Numbered from the stretch's first letter, positions 31,125-39,450 are shown. The stretch is 40,026 nt of DNA from Aalborgiella sp043740415 (GCA_043740415.1 JAYUCJ010000030.1:1-40026), one strand, 5' to 3'. Translations and numbers: made by a program. Notes: generated by a model from the letters alone, not told the origin.

Positions 31125-32429
31125 ATGCCTGCTTCAAATTTTCTTGCTGGTATCACGCCTCAAATCAATGAGGATCATGCGCAAGAAATTGCCGCAGCAT
31201 TGGACTTGCGTAGTCCACCAGCCATTTTTTATAGCAACCCCTACCCAGTATATGCAGCATTAAGAGAGCACGAACCGGTGCGACGCATGCCCGATGGCTC
31301 GGTACTGATCACACGTTACAAAGATTTGATTCAAGTTTATAAGGACTCACATACTTTTAGTTCAGACAAAAAAATTGAATTCACGCCAAAATTCGGCGAT
31401 GCACCATATTTGTTGGAGCACCACACCACAAGTTTGATTTTTAACGATCCGCCGCTGCACACGCAGGTCAGGCAAATCATGATGGGCGCTTTGACGCGGC
31501 GTGCGATTGATCAAATGGAAACCAGCTTGACAGAGCTAGTCTCCAAGCTGGCCGATCATATTGAAGCGCACGGCGGTGGTGATTTGATTGAGGATTTTGC
31601 GGCTGCTATTCCGATTGAAGTCATTGGTAATTTACTCAATATTCCGCATGATGAGCGTGGACCACTCAGAGATTGGTCATTGGCAATTTTAGGAGCTTTA
31701 GAGCCGAAGATTTCTAATACGCAAGCTCAACGAGGTGATAAAGCAGTCGCAGAATTTTTAGAGTATTTGGGGTTGCTCGTGGCGGACAGAAGAGCCAACC
31801 CTGGAGATCCTCAAAGCGATGTGCTGACGCGTTTGATTCAGGGCGAGCGTAGCGACAACGGGCAGCGATTGAGTGAAAATGAACTACTGCATAACTGCAT
31901 TTTTATTTTGAACGCAGGGCATGAGACCACAACCAATTTGATTGGAAATGCCTTAGTCGCGTTACAGGAATGGCCAGAGCAAAAAGAGCTGCTTATTAAA
32001 CGGATAGCCGAATCGCAGCACGACAAAGCAGCTTTGGACGACGTGCTGAATACGGCTGTTGATGAGTTTTTGCGGTTTGAATCGTCCAACCAGTTAGGTA
32101 ATCGTCGTGCAACGGTAGATTGCGTGGTGGGAGATATGCCTTTACCCAAAGGAACGTTGATCACGCTTTGCATTGGCTCTGCCAACCGCGACCCTGCGCA
32201 GTTTCAGAATGCTGAAGAGATGGATATCACGCGGCCTAACTGCAAACATTTGTCATTTGCGTTTGGTATTCACCAATGTGCAGGCTTACATTTGGCTAAA
32301 TTAGAAGGTAGAGTGGCATTGCAAATATTTTTGCAACGGTTCCCTAATTACAAATTAACTGCGTTACCTACGCGCGGTGGACGTGCAAGGTTCAGGGGTT
32401 TTTTGAACGCGCCTTTTTCTACGAAATAA
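31125..32429 (+). CDS. Cytochrome P450
   Basis: Soluble bacterial P450 monooxygenase of 434 residues. The I-helix oxygen-binding motif AGHETTTN is near residue 262, the ExxR pair is in DEFLRFE near 312, and the heme loop is FAFGIHQCAGLHLA with the cysteine ligand near 385. ATG 31125 is chosen; a TTG lies four codons upstream. No ferredoxin or reductase gene is nearby, so it must use partners encoded elsewhere. The closest types act on fatty acids, terpenoids or xenobiotics; the substrate is unknown. It probably shares a transcript with cysM (12-bp gap) and the NUDIX gene. Confidence 0.92.
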   Translation: MPASNFLAGITPQINEDHAQEIAAALDLRSPPAIFYSNPYPVYAALREHEPVRRMPDGSVLITRYKDLIQVYKDSHTFSSDKKIEFTPKFGDAPYLLEHHTTSLIFNDPPLHTQVRQIMMGALTRRAIDQMETSLTELVSKLADHIEAHGGGDLIEDFAAAIPIEVIGNLLNIPHDERGPLRDWSLAILGALEPKISNTQAQRGDKAVAEFLEYLGLLVADRRANPGDPQSDVLTRLIQGERSDNGQRLSENELLHNCIFILNAGHETTTNLIGNALVALQEWPEQKELLIKRIAESQHDKAALDDVLNTAVDEFLRFESSNQLGNRRATVDCVVGDMPLPKGTLITLCIGSANRDPAQFQNAEEMDITRPNCKHLSFAFGIHQCAGLHLAKLEGRVALQIFLQRFPNYKLTALPTRGGRARFRGFLNAPFSTK

Positions 32430-32440
32430 AGATAACTGTT

Positions 32441-32968
32441 GTGACTCAATTATTCAAATATTGCCCCAAATGTGCTGCGCCTTTGACTTTTGTGTCGCTC
32501 ATGGAAGACGGAGGCGTGAAAGAGCGCTTGCGCTGTGAAGCTTGCGATTTCGTGCATTGGAACAACCCTACACCCGTGTTGGCGGCTGTGATTGAGTATG
32601 AAGGACGCATCTTTCTTGCGCAAAATGCAGCATGGCCCGGCAAGATGTTTGCGCTGATTACCGGTTTTATGGAGGCAGGGGAAACACCAAAAGAGGGTAT
32701 CGCGCGCGAAATCAAAGAAGAGACGAATCTTGATGTGAGCGAGCTTAATTTGATTGGTGTGTATGACTTTCAACGCTTGAACCAAATCATCATTGCTTAC
32801 CATGCCGTCGCTTCGGGGGATGTGGTTTTGTCGCCTGAGCTGGTTGATTTCAGGCTGTTTTCGCCGCAAACAGTGAAATGCTGGCCTTCAAGTACGGGCT
32901 ATGCCTTGGCCGATTGGCTCAAGTCGCGCGGTCACGAGCCGCAGTTTGTGGAATGGCCAAAGCCATAA
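32441..32968 (+). CDS. NUDIX hydrolase with N-terminal zinc ribbon (NudC-like)
   Basis: A 175-residue NUDIX protein starting with GTG at 32441. The N-terminal zinc ribbon has CPKC and CEAC pairs, as in NADH pyrophosphatases. The Nudix box reads GFMEAGETPKEGIAREIKEE, with TNLD at the end where a glycine is usual. Full NudC proteins carry an additional N-terminal domain that is absent here, so this is the short form. The likely substrates are NAD(H)-type or other nucleoside diphosphate derivatives. It follows the P450 gene by 11 bp and ends before a strong terminator. Confidence 0.85.
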   Translation: MTQLFKYCPKCAAPLTFVSLMEDGGVKERLRCEACDFVHWNNPTPVLAAVIEYEGRIFLAQNAAWPGKMFALITGFMEAGETPKEGIAREIKEETNLDVSELNLIGVYDFQRLNQIIIAYHAVASGDVVLSPELVDFRLFSPQTVKCWPSSTGYALADWLKSRGHEPQFVEWPKP

Positions 32969-32983
32969 CTTGTATTTCCAAAG

Positions 32984-33024
32984 AAAAAAAGCCCGCCAAA
33001 CATTTAGTTTGGCGGGCTTTTTTA
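32984..33024. terminator. Bidirectional intrinsic terminator
   Basis: Perfect stem GCCCGCCAAA (32991-33000) / TTTGGCGGGC (33008-33017) with a 7-nt loop and flanking A and T runs. It separates the convergent NUDIX and rpmG genes. Confidence 0.92.
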
Positions 33025-33039
33025 CTAAGAAAAACTGAA

Positions 33040-33207
33040 TTACTTCAATTTAACTTCTTTGTAATCCACATGCTTACGTGCTTTGGGATCAAATTTCTTG
33101 ATCAGCAGTTTGTCAGGTGTGGTTTTTTTGTTTTTGTCAGTCGTGTAGAAATGACCAGTACCAGCTGTTGATTCCAGCTTGATTTTTTCGCGTCCGCCTT
33201 TTGCCAT
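33040..33207 (-). CDS. rpmG: 50S ribosomal protein L33
   Basis: A 55-residue protein starting MAKGGREKIKLESTAGTGHF and containing YTTDKNKKTTPDKLLIKKFD, diagnostic of L33. It lacks the zinc cysteine pairs, so it is the zinc-independent form. It follows rpmB on the same strand, 48 bp downstream, the usual pair. Confidence 0.95.
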   Translation of the reverse strand: MAKGGREKIKLESTAGTGHFYTTDKNKKTTPDKLLIKKFDPKARKHVDYKEVKLK

Positions 33208-33255
33208 GATGATGCTCCGTGTCTAGGTTTAATCTAGGGTTTTAGGGTGGATGAA

Positions 33256-33489
33256 TTAAGCTTGACCGCGAGCGCGCATGTCTGCGAGCACGGATTCGAT
33301 GCCGTTTTTGTCGATCAAACGGATGGCTGCAGCTGAAACGCGCAGACGAATCCAGCGGTTTTCGGCTTCAATCCAGAAGCGACGATATTGCAAATTCGGC
33401 AAAAACCGACGTTTGGTGTGGTTGTTGGCGTGGGAAACATTGTTTCCCGACATGGGGCCTTTGCCCGTTACTTCACATACGCGTGCCAT
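33256..33489 (-). CDS. rpmB: 50S ribosomal protein L28
   Basis: A 77-residue L28 with start MARVCEVTGKGPMSGNNVSH and RRFLPNLQYRRFW. The RBS is AGGAG. The leader contains a terminator-like hairpin just upstream of the RBS, suggesting attenuation of the rpmB-rpmG unit. Confidence 0.96.
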   Translation of the reverse strand: MARVCEVTGKGPMSGNNVSHANNHTKRRFLPNLQYRRFWIEAENRWIRLRVSAAAIRLIDKNGIESVLADMRARGQA

Positions 33490-33504
33490 GAGGACACTCC
33501 TAAT

Positions 33505-33642
33505 AAAAACGCAATCCGTATAGAAAATATAGATTGCGCGTTAGCGGCTTTCGCCGCACCTCGCCATCTCTGAATGCTAAAAATCAACATTAGAAATGGC
33601 GGTAAATAATCACCGCGATAAGCAGCAAAGCTTCGTATTATA
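33505..33642 (-). promoter_or_regulatory. Structured leader of rpmB-rpmG with attenuator-like hairpin
   Basis: On the minus strand a perfect TATAAT lies at 33637-33642 (weak -35). The leader then has a GCGGC-GAAA-GCCGC hairpin near 33543-33557. A second hairpin, CGCAATC/GATTGCG (33510-33538, inner TATA pairing), is followed by TTTTT and the AGGAG ribosome binding site. This looks like an attenuator before rpmB. Confidence 0.45.
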
Positions 33643-33655
33643 GCGTTTTTTAGTT

Positions 33656-34612
33656 TTAAACTTCGTTTTGCTCTAAAAAGCGTTGCGCATCAAGCGCTGC
33701 CATGCAGCCGGTGCCTGCACTGGTGATGGCTTGGCGGTAAACGTGATCTTGCACGTCGCCCGCAGCAAATACACCAGGAACACTGGTCATCGTGGCTAAG
33801 CCGTTCAGCCCTGATTGGGTGATCACGTAGCCGTTCTTCATCTCTAATTGACCTTGGAAGATATCTGTGTTGGGTTGGTGGCCAATGGCAATAAAGCAGC
33901 CTTTGGTGATGACGTCTTCTGTTTTGCCGTCGTTTACATTTTTAAGACGAATACCCGTGACGCCGGTGTCATCACCCAAAACCTCATCCAACGTGGAATG
34001 AAGCTTGAGTTCAATTTTGCCGCTGGCTACTTTTGCCATCAACTTATCAATCAAAATAGCTTCAGCTTTAAATTTGTCTCTGCGGTGCACCAAATACACT
34101 TTGCTGGCGATGTTGGATAGGTACAACGCCTCTTCAACAGCGGTATTTCCGCCGCCGACCACGGCACAAATTTGATCGCGGTAGAAAAATCCGTCGCAAG
34201 TGGCGCAACCTGACACACCTTTGCCCATAAAGGCAGTTTCTGATGGTAAACCCAAGTACTTTGCGGAAGCGCCAGTGGCTAAAATCAAGGAGTCGCAGGT
34301 ATAAGTACCTGAATCACCAATCAAAGTGAAAGGTCGTTTTGAGAAATCGACCGTGTGAATATGGTCGAATATGATGTTGGTTTTAAAGCGTTCTGCGTGG
34401 GCTTGGAAGCGTTGCATCAGCTCAGGACCTTGTACGCCATCGACATCAGCCGGCCAATTGTCGACATCTGTCGTGGTCATCAACTGACCGCCTTGAGCGA
34501 TACCCGTAATGAGCATGGGGCTTAAATTGGCACGGGCAGCATAGATGGCTGCTGTATAACCGGCTGGGCCTGAACCTAAAATGAGTACTTTGGCGTGTTG
34601 TGAGTTAGACAT
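33656..34612 (-). CDS. trxB: Thioredoxin-disulfide reductase
   Basis: FAD-dependent NADPH:thioredoxin reductase of 318 residues. The FAD loop GSGPAGYTAAIYAA is at the N-terminus, the redox pair CATC in GCATCDGFFY near 136-139, the NADPH loop GGGNTAVEEAL, and the C-terminal FAD motif VFAAGDVQD. It keeps thioredoxin reduced for ribonucleotide reductase and other targets. Divergent from the Crp/Fnr gene, with a 219-bp gap. Confidence 0.97.
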   Translation of the reverse strand: MSNSQHAKVLILGSGPAGYTAAIYAARANLSPMLITGIAQGGQLMTTTDVDNWPADVDGVQGPELMQRFQAHAERFKTNIIFDHIHTVDFSKRPFTLIGDSGTYTCDSLILATGASAKYLGLPSETAFMGKGVSGCATCDGFFYRDQICAVVGGGNTAVEEALYLSNIASKVYLVHRRDKFKAEAILIDKLMAKVASGKIELKLHSTLDEVLGDDTGVTGIRLKNVNDGKTEDVITKGCFIAIGHQPNTDIFQGQLEMKNGYVITQSGLNGLATMTSVPGVFAAGDVQDHVYRQAITSAGTGCMAALDAQRFLEQNEV

Positions 34613-34831
34613 GAGTTTGGATTCGAAATAAATGACAAAAATAACAATAGTGTGGAATACGACCTATGTTCAGGTCTTTGATGTTTTAAACCCTGATTTC
34701 GGGTTATAACTAACGGTGTGCGTTGATTTTAGACCATCGCAAGTAGGCGCGCTTAGGCAAACCTTAAATGTAAATTGCAGATGTAAAACGTGTTTTAAAC
34801 ACGTGATGACTTTAAAAATTAGGGTTTTAGC

Positions 34832-35506
34832 ATGACTATTTTGTCAAATTTAGATTTAATCCGGCGTGTACCTTTGTTTTCAATGCTGTCCGATGCGCAG
34901 GCGCAAACAATAGCGGAGTCTGTCTCCAAGCAAAGGTTTAGGCGAGGTGAAGCTATCGTTGAAAGCGGGAAAAAAGCCAACGCGTTGTATATTATTTTGA
35001 ATGGACGCGCACACGTGGTCGCGACAGATGCTCGTGGTCGCGAGGCGATTCTCGCCAATTTAAAGCAAGGTGACTACGTGGGGGAGATGAGTCTTATCGA
35101 CAACCAACCACATTCCGCAACGGTGCGGGCAGAGGTACAAACCGATGTATTGATTCTCGGGCGTGCTCAATTTGCACGGATATTGCCAGAAAACGCTGCT
35201 ATGACGTATGCCATCATGAAGGTTCTGGTGCAGCGCTTGCGTCAAGCGGATCGCAAAATTGAGTCATTGGCACTCATGGACGTTTATGGACGTGTTGCGA
35301 ATGCGCTTTTGGACTTATCTGAACTTACCAGCGATGGTCACTCTTACATCAAAGAGAAAGTGTCGCGCCAAAACATAGCCAAAACCGTCGGTGCTTCTCG
35401 CGAGATGGTCAGCCGGGTGATGAAAGACCTGGAAGACAAAGGCTATATAGAAAGCCAAGCAGACGGGTCGATCTTGATCCGCAATAGCAGTCATACGTTG
35501 TTGTAA
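34832..35506 (+). CDS. Crp/Fnr family transcriptional regulator
   Basis: A 224-residue regulator. Residues 10-120 form a cyclic nucleotide-binding fold with GDYVGEMSLIDNQPHSATVRA, the usual phosphate cassette position. The C-terminal HTH is SRQNIAKTVGASREMVSRVM. It lacks the N-terminal cysteine cluster of FNR, so it is of the CRP-like or other-effector type. The gene is followed by ftsK after 18 bp, suggesting co-transcription. The effector is unknown. Confidence 0.87.
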   Translation: MTILSNLDLIRRVPLFSMLSDAQAQTIAESVSKQRFRRGEAIVESGKKANALYIILNGRAHVVATDARGREAILANLKQGDYVGEMSLIDNQPHSATVRAEVQTDVLILGRAQFARILPENAAMTYAIMKVLVQRLRQADRKIESLALMDVYGRVANALLDLSELTSDGHSYIKEKVSRQNIAKTVGASREMVSRVMKDLEDKGYIESQADGSILIRNSSHTLL

Positions 35507-35524
35507 ATTCCCTAATTTTTCTAG

Positions 35525-37864
35525 ATGAGCTATTCTTTAAATACCTTAAACAACACGCAATCAAGCAGTGAGCCTACCGCCACCGAGCGGTTTGCACTTG
35601 AAATCGCCTTGGTTGTGGGTGGACTTGCTATTGTCTTTTGGGTGCTGTCCCTGATCAGTTATACAAGTAGTGATGCTGCTTGGTCCACAACCGGCATCAA
35701 TTCCGTCACCAGTAACTGGGGGGGGCGTATCGGTGCCAATGTGGCAGATTTAAGCTATTTCTTTTTTGGTTTTTCCATCTGGTGGTGTATCGCTGCTGTG
35801 TCTAGCGTATGGTTTTCATGGCTAATCTCTTGGATGCGCCATGAAAAAATGTCGTCGTCTGGGTTGGTCAGTCAGTCAAATTTCAGGTTGCCAGTCCGTG
35901 CTCGATTTTGGTTGGGTTTGGTGCTTTTGTTGTGTGTCAGTTCTGCCATCGAATGGGCACGTTTGTATAGATTCGAATCGCATTTGCCTGGCCATGCCGG
36001 TGGTGTTTTGGGCTATATTTTAGGTCGATTCAGCGTGTCTGCACTAGGCTTTACGGGTGCTGCATTGGCCTGCATTGGTGTCGGTGTGATGGCGGCTTCC
36101 ATGTTGTTTAATTTTTCTTGGAGCAAAACCGCATCCAGAATCGGTGCGTGGTTGGAAGCCTTTATAGCTGCGCGACAGCAAAAAAGCGAAGTGGCGCAAG
36201 ACATGGCACTTGGTAAAGCCGCAGCGCGTGAACGTGAAGTCGATTTGCAAGATGAGCGTGTTGTGATTGCCGATCATCACCCAACGCCTGTACGTATCGA
36301 ACCCGTGCTGACCGAGGCGCCACCCAGCTTACGCGTTGCCAAGGAGCGGCAAAAACCATTGTTCGTCGATATGCTGGACAGCAAATTACCTCAGGTCGAT
36401 TTGTTAGATGGTCAAGTCGCGCGGCAAGAAACCGTGTCTCCTGAAACTTTGGAAATGACCTCACGTTTGATCGAGAAAAAGCTCAAAGATTTCGGGGTTG
36501 ATGTGCGCGTGGTTTTGGCGTCCCCAGGCCCGGTGATTACTCGCTATGAAATCGAACCCGCCGTAGGTGTTAAAGGTTCGCAGATTGTTGGTTTAGCCAA
36601 AGATTTAGCGCGTTCACTTAGTTTGGTGTCGATTCGCGTGGTCGAGACGATTCCGGGCAAAAACTACATGGCTTTGGAATTGCCCAACGCGCGCAGGCAG
36701 TCGATCAAACTCAGCGAAATTTTGGGTTCAGGCGTTTACCACGAAGCCAAATCCCTGCTAACCATGGGCTTGGGCAAAGACATCATCGGCAACGCGGTCG
36801 TGGCTGATTTGGCCAAAATGCCGCACGTGCTGGTGGCGGGGACCACGGGATCGGGCAAATCGGTCGGTATCAACGCCATGATTTTGTCGCTGCTTTACAA
36901 AGCTGAAGCGCGTGACGTGCGCTTGTTGATGATAGACCCGAAAATGCTGGAAATGAGTGTTTATGAAGGTATTCCTCATCTGCTCGCACCTGTTGTGACC
37001 GACATGCGCCAAGCCGCGCACGGCCTGAACTGGTGCGTGGCTGAAATGGAGCGACGCTACAAGCTGCTCAGCAAAATGGGCGTGCGCAATTTGGCGGGCT
37101 ACAACACCAAAATAGACGATGCCAAATCGCGCGGTGAATTCATTTACAACCCATTCAGTTTGACACCGGAAGAGCCAGAACCGCTAGACCGCTTGCCCCA
37201 CATCGTGGTGGTGATCGACGAATTGGCCGATTTGATGATGGTCGTCGGTAAGAAAATTGAAGAATTGATTGCCCGTCTAGCGCAAAAAGCCCGCGCTGCG
37301 GGCATCCATTTGATTTTGGCAACCCAGCGCCCCAGTGTGGACGTGATTACCGGTTTGATCAAAGCCAATATCCCGACGCGCATTTCCTTCCAAGTCAGCA
37401 GCAAAATTGACAGTCGCACCATTTTGGACCAAATGGGTGCTGAAGCGCTGTTGGGCATGGGTGACATGCTCTACATGGCCAGCGGCACGGGGCTGCCAAT
37501 ACGCGTACACGGTGCCTATGTCAGCGACGAAGAGGTGCACCGCGTTGTATCTTATCTAAAGTCCCAAGGCGAGCCCGATTACATTGACGGCGTGCTGGAA
37601 GGTGGCACAGTCGATGGCGAGGGTGATTCGATGGGCGATGGCAGCAATGGTGGCAGCGGTAATGAAAAAGACCCGATGTACGACCAAGCAGTCGAGGTGG
37701 TTTTGAAGAACCGCAAAGCCAGTATTTCACTGGTTCAGCGGCATTTAAAAATTGGTTACAACCGAGCAGCAAGATTGGTGGAAGACATGGAAAAAGCAGG
37801 CATGGTCAGCGCGATGAGCAGCAACGGACAACGTGAAATACTGGTGCCGCAGCGTGCGGAGTAG
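35525..37864 (+). CDS. ftsK: DNA translocase FtsK
   Basis: Septal DNA pump that clears chromosome dimers with XerCD. The N-terminus has four hydrophobic helices in the first 200 residues. The linker is short. The motor has Walker A GTTGSGKS near 438-445 and Walker B VVVIDELADLMM near 560. The gamma domain starts near 715 (DPMYDQAVEVVLKNRKASIS), which binds KOPS sequences. At 779 residues it is a shortened-linker form, as in many betaproteobacteria. lolA follows after 7 bp. Confidence 0.96.
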   Translation: MSYSLNTLNNTQSSSEPTATERFALEIALVVGGLAIVFWVLSLISYTSSDAAWSTTGINSVTSNWGGRIGANVADLSYFFFGFSIWWCIAAVSSVWFSWLISWMRHEKMSSSGLVSQSNFRLPVRARFWLGLVLLLCVSSAIEWARLYRFESHLPGHAGGVLGYILGRFSVSALGFTGAALACIGVGVMAASMLFNFSWSKTASRIGAWLEAFIAARQQKSEVAQDMALGKAAAREREVDLQDERVVIADHHPTPVRIEPVLTEAPPSLRVAKERQKPLFVDMLDSKLPQVDLLDGQVARQETVSPETLEMTSRLIEKKLKDFGVDVRVVLASPGPVITRYEIEPAVGVKGSQIVGLAKDLARSLSLVSIRVVETIPGKNYMALELPNARRQSIKLSEILGSGVYHEAKSLLTMGLGKDIIGNAVVADLAKMPHVLVAGTTGSGKSVGINAMILSLLYKAEARDVRLLMIDPKMLEMSVYEGIPHLLAPVVTDMRQAAHGLNWCVAEMERRYKLLSKMGVRNLAGYNTKIDDAKSRGEFIYNPFSLTPEEPEPLDRLPHIVVVIDELADLMMVVGKKIEELIARLAQKARAAGIHLILATQRPSVDVITGLIKANIPTRISFQVSSKIDSRTILDQMGAEALLGMGDMLYMASGTGLPIRVHGAYVSDEEVHRVVSYLKSQGEPDYIDGVLEGGTVDGEGDSMGDGSNGGSGNEKDPMYDQAVEVVLKNRKASISLVQRHLKIGYNRAARLVEDMEKAGMVSAMSSNGQREILVPQRAE

Positions 37865-37871
37865 ATTCCAT

Positions 37872-38543
37872 ATGTTCAAATATTTTGCTACTATATTTAT
37901 AGCTCTTCAGGCAATAAATACGCCGGCTGCAGGCTTAAATTCACTAGAAAATTTCTTGAAATCAACGCAATCTGGAAAGGCAGAGTTTAGCCAAGTGGTG
38001 ACCAGCCCGGCCAAGACAGAAGTTAAGTCTGACGCAACTGAAAAATCGACGGCCAAGGTCAAAACGTCTAGCGGTACGTTTGAGTTTTCACGACCGAATC
38101 GGTTTAAGTTTATTTACAAAAAACCGTTCGAGCAAACCATCGTCGCCGACGGCACCACATTGTGGTTGTTTGATGTGGATTTGAACCAAGTCACTGCTAG
38201 AAAACAAGCACAAGCCTTAGGCTCGACTCCCGCAGCTTTGATAGCCACGGCCGCGAATTTGAAAGCTTTGGAAGCGGAATTCAAGCTGCAAGATGCGCCA
38301 GATGCCAATGGTTTGCAATGGGTGATAGCCACCCCAAAAGCCAAAGACGGGCAGATTCAAAGTATCAAAGTGGGCTTGAAAGGTACAGCAGAGACGGGAA
38401 TTTCGCTCTCTGTGATGGAGATTTTGGACAGCTTTGGCCAACGTTCAGTGATTACTTTTGCCAATGTTGAACGGAATTTGACGTTTGGCGCGGACAACTT
38501 TAGTTTCAAGCCGCCTGTGGGGGCGGATGTGATTAAGCAATAG
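37872..38543 (+). CDS. lolA: Outer membrane lipoprotein carrier protein
   Basis: Periplasmic chaperone that carries lipoproteins from LolCDE to LolB. Residues 1-20 are a signal peptide (FATIFIALQAINTPAAG), and the mature part starts near LNSLENFLKSTQSGKAEFSQ. The core FEFSRPNRFKFIYKKPFEQT and the end FSFKPPVGADVIKQ are family features. I start at ATG 37872. The signal peptide is encoded by the dispersed mini-repeat. The neighbouring segment between residues 35 and 70 has an extra lysine/threonine-rich loop. A diverged second copy of the 3' end lies at 39326-39394. Confidence 0.93.
   Translation: MFKYFATIFIALQAINTPAAGLNSLENFLKSTQSGKAEFSQVVTSPAKTEVKSDATEKSTAKVKTSSGTFEFSRPNRFKFIYKKPFEQTIVADGTTLWLFDVDLNQVTARKQAQALGSTPAALIATAANLKALEAEFKLQDAPDANGLQWVIATPKAKDGQIQSIKVGLKGTAETGISLSVMEILDSFGQRSVITFANVERNLTFGADNFSFKPPVGADVIKQ
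37884..37934 (+). repeat. Dispersed mini-repeat, copy 9 (encodes LolA signal peptide)
   Basis: CTATATTTATAGCTCTTCAG is followed by GCAATAAATACGCCGGCTGC. Translated as FATIFIALQAINTPAAG, the secretion signal of LolA. Confidence 0.7.
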
Positions 38544-38564
38544 GGTCCAAGGTTTACTGCTCCC

Positions 38565-38864
38565 TTATGCTGCCAGCAGCGTGCAGCGGGTGATTTTAGA
38601 CAATTCCTGTGACATCAACTCTTTCGCAATTGCAGTGTCGTACGCAACCTGCCCACGCAGCCACCAGCCATCACTCAAACCAAAATAACGACATAGTCGC
38701 AAATCGGTGTCAGCAGTAATGGCTCTTGTACCAGCAACGATTTGACCAACCCGCTGCGCAGGGACGCCAATATCTTTGGCCAAACGGTATTTAGTTAAAC
38801 CCAGGGGTTTAAGGAATTCTTCTTCTAGCATCTCCCCAGGTGATACAGGTTCAATCGTACGCAT
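38565..38864 (-). CDS. higA: HigA-type antitoxin
   Basis: A 99-residue XRE-family protein of the HigA group: PGEMLEEEFLKPLGLTKYRL leads into the HTH, followed by VPAQRVGQIVAGTRAITADT and LRLCRYFGLSDGWWL. It neutralises HigB by binding and represses the operon. It lies 11 bp after higB on the same strand. The toxin-first order is typical for HigBA. Confidence 0.92.
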   Translation of the reverse strand: MRTIEPVSPGEMLEEEFLKPLGLTKYRLAKDIGVPAQRVGQIVAGTRAITADTDLRLCRYFGLSDGWWLRGQVAYDTAIAKELMSQELSKITRCTLLAA

Positions 38865-38875
38865 GTGATACCCCT

Positions 38876-39157
38876 TCAGTGATAGTCAACAATTTCAACA
38901 TTGGATGCGCCATTGGCAGTCCAAACAAAACAAACTCGCCACTGGTCGTTAATCCGAATGCTATGTTGACCAGCCCGATTTCCCCTAAGCGCTTCCAAGC
39001 AGTTGCCAGGCGGCACTCTCAAATCCTCCAGCACCAATGACCAATCCAACTGCGCCAATTTTCGAAGCGCAGGCCGCTCGATATTGACCCATTTGCGAAC
39101 ACGACTCCCTTCAAAAAGCAATTGTGTATCTTTGCATTTGAAGCTTTTTATGGTCAT
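38876..39157 (-). CDS. higB: HigB-type toxin (RelE superfamily)
   Basis: Ribosome-dependent mRNA interferase, 93 residues from ATG 39157: MTIKSFKCKDTQLLFEGSRV is the HigB N-terminus. RVPPGNCLEALRGNRAGQHS and the end RINDQWRVCFVW carry the usual basic residues. The frame is open from 39199, but that start lies inside an inverted repeat that is probably the HigA operator. The pair sits between lolA and a diverged lolA remnant, which indicates a recent insertion. Confidence 0.92.
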   Translation of the reverse strand: MTIKSFKCKDTQLLFEGSRVRKWVNIERPALRKLAQLDWSLVLEDLRVPPGNCLEALRGNRAGQHSIRINDQWRVCFVWTANGASNVEIVDYH

Positions 39158-39181
39158 GGGTGCATAGTAATGCAATGCGTT

Positions 39182-39200
39182 AATGACGTCAAGCGTCATT
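39182..39200. promoter_or_regulatory. Inverted repeat upstream of higBA (candidate HigA operator)
   Basis: AATGACG-TCAAG-CGTCATT, a perfect 7-bp inverted repeat, 25 bp before the higB start. Type II antitoxins usually bind such palindromes to repress their own operon. Confidence 0.5.
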
Positions 39201-39271
39201 ATTTTGAACTTGCAAATGCTTTAGCTACGTAAGCTGTTGATTTTTAAAAAGAAAAGTTGAAATTCCGAAGT

Positions 39272-39313
39272 GAAAAAACGTCTAAATATGCAATTGAATT
39301 ACAAATTTAGACG
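39272..39313 (-). terminator. AT-rich terminator-like hairpin
   Basis: CGTCTAAAT (39279-39287) and ATTTAGACG (39305-39313) pair perfectly with a 17-nt loop. On the minus strand the stem is followed by TTTTTTC. It would stop transcription coming from the TPR cassette before higBA. Confidence 0.5.
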
Positions 39314-39325
39314 AAATTAGGATGA

Positions 39326-39394
39326 AACTTGACCTTTAATGTAGATAGCTCCAACTACAAGCCGCCAGCGGGAGCGGATGTAATTCGGCAGTGA
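39326..39394 (+). pseudogene. Remnant of a second, diverged lolA 3' end
   Basis: The frame reads NLTFNVDSSNYKPPAGADVI and then RQ before TGA. The intact lolA ends NLTFGADNFSFKPPVGADVI and then KQ before a stop. The match is clear in protein and partial in DNA, with many synonymous changes, so it is not a recent duplication. A TGA precedes Asn 39326, so only about 22 codons remain. Confidence 0.75.
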
Positions 39395-39409
39395 GAGAAT
39401 AGAACTTGC

Positions 39410-39447
39410 GTTTAACGCCCGCGTCCGTCTCCAACGCGCTGTTAGGA
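39410..39447 (-). other. attC-like site after the TPR gene
   Basis: On the minus strand TCCTAAC (39447-39441) follows the TPR stop and GTTAAAC (39416-39410) closes an imperfect hairpin with an inner CGCGT/ACGCG stem. The GTTRRRY consensus is met at one end. The first heptamer is exactly complementary to the cassette's own start GTTAGGA (40021-40015). At 38 bp it is shorter than usual attC sites. Confidence 0.4.
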
Positions 39448-39450
39448 GTC

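Noticed and set aside
38565..39157. higBA as an integron cassette of the same array
   Set aside because: No attC-like site was found between higA and lolA, and no GTTRRRY start before higB.
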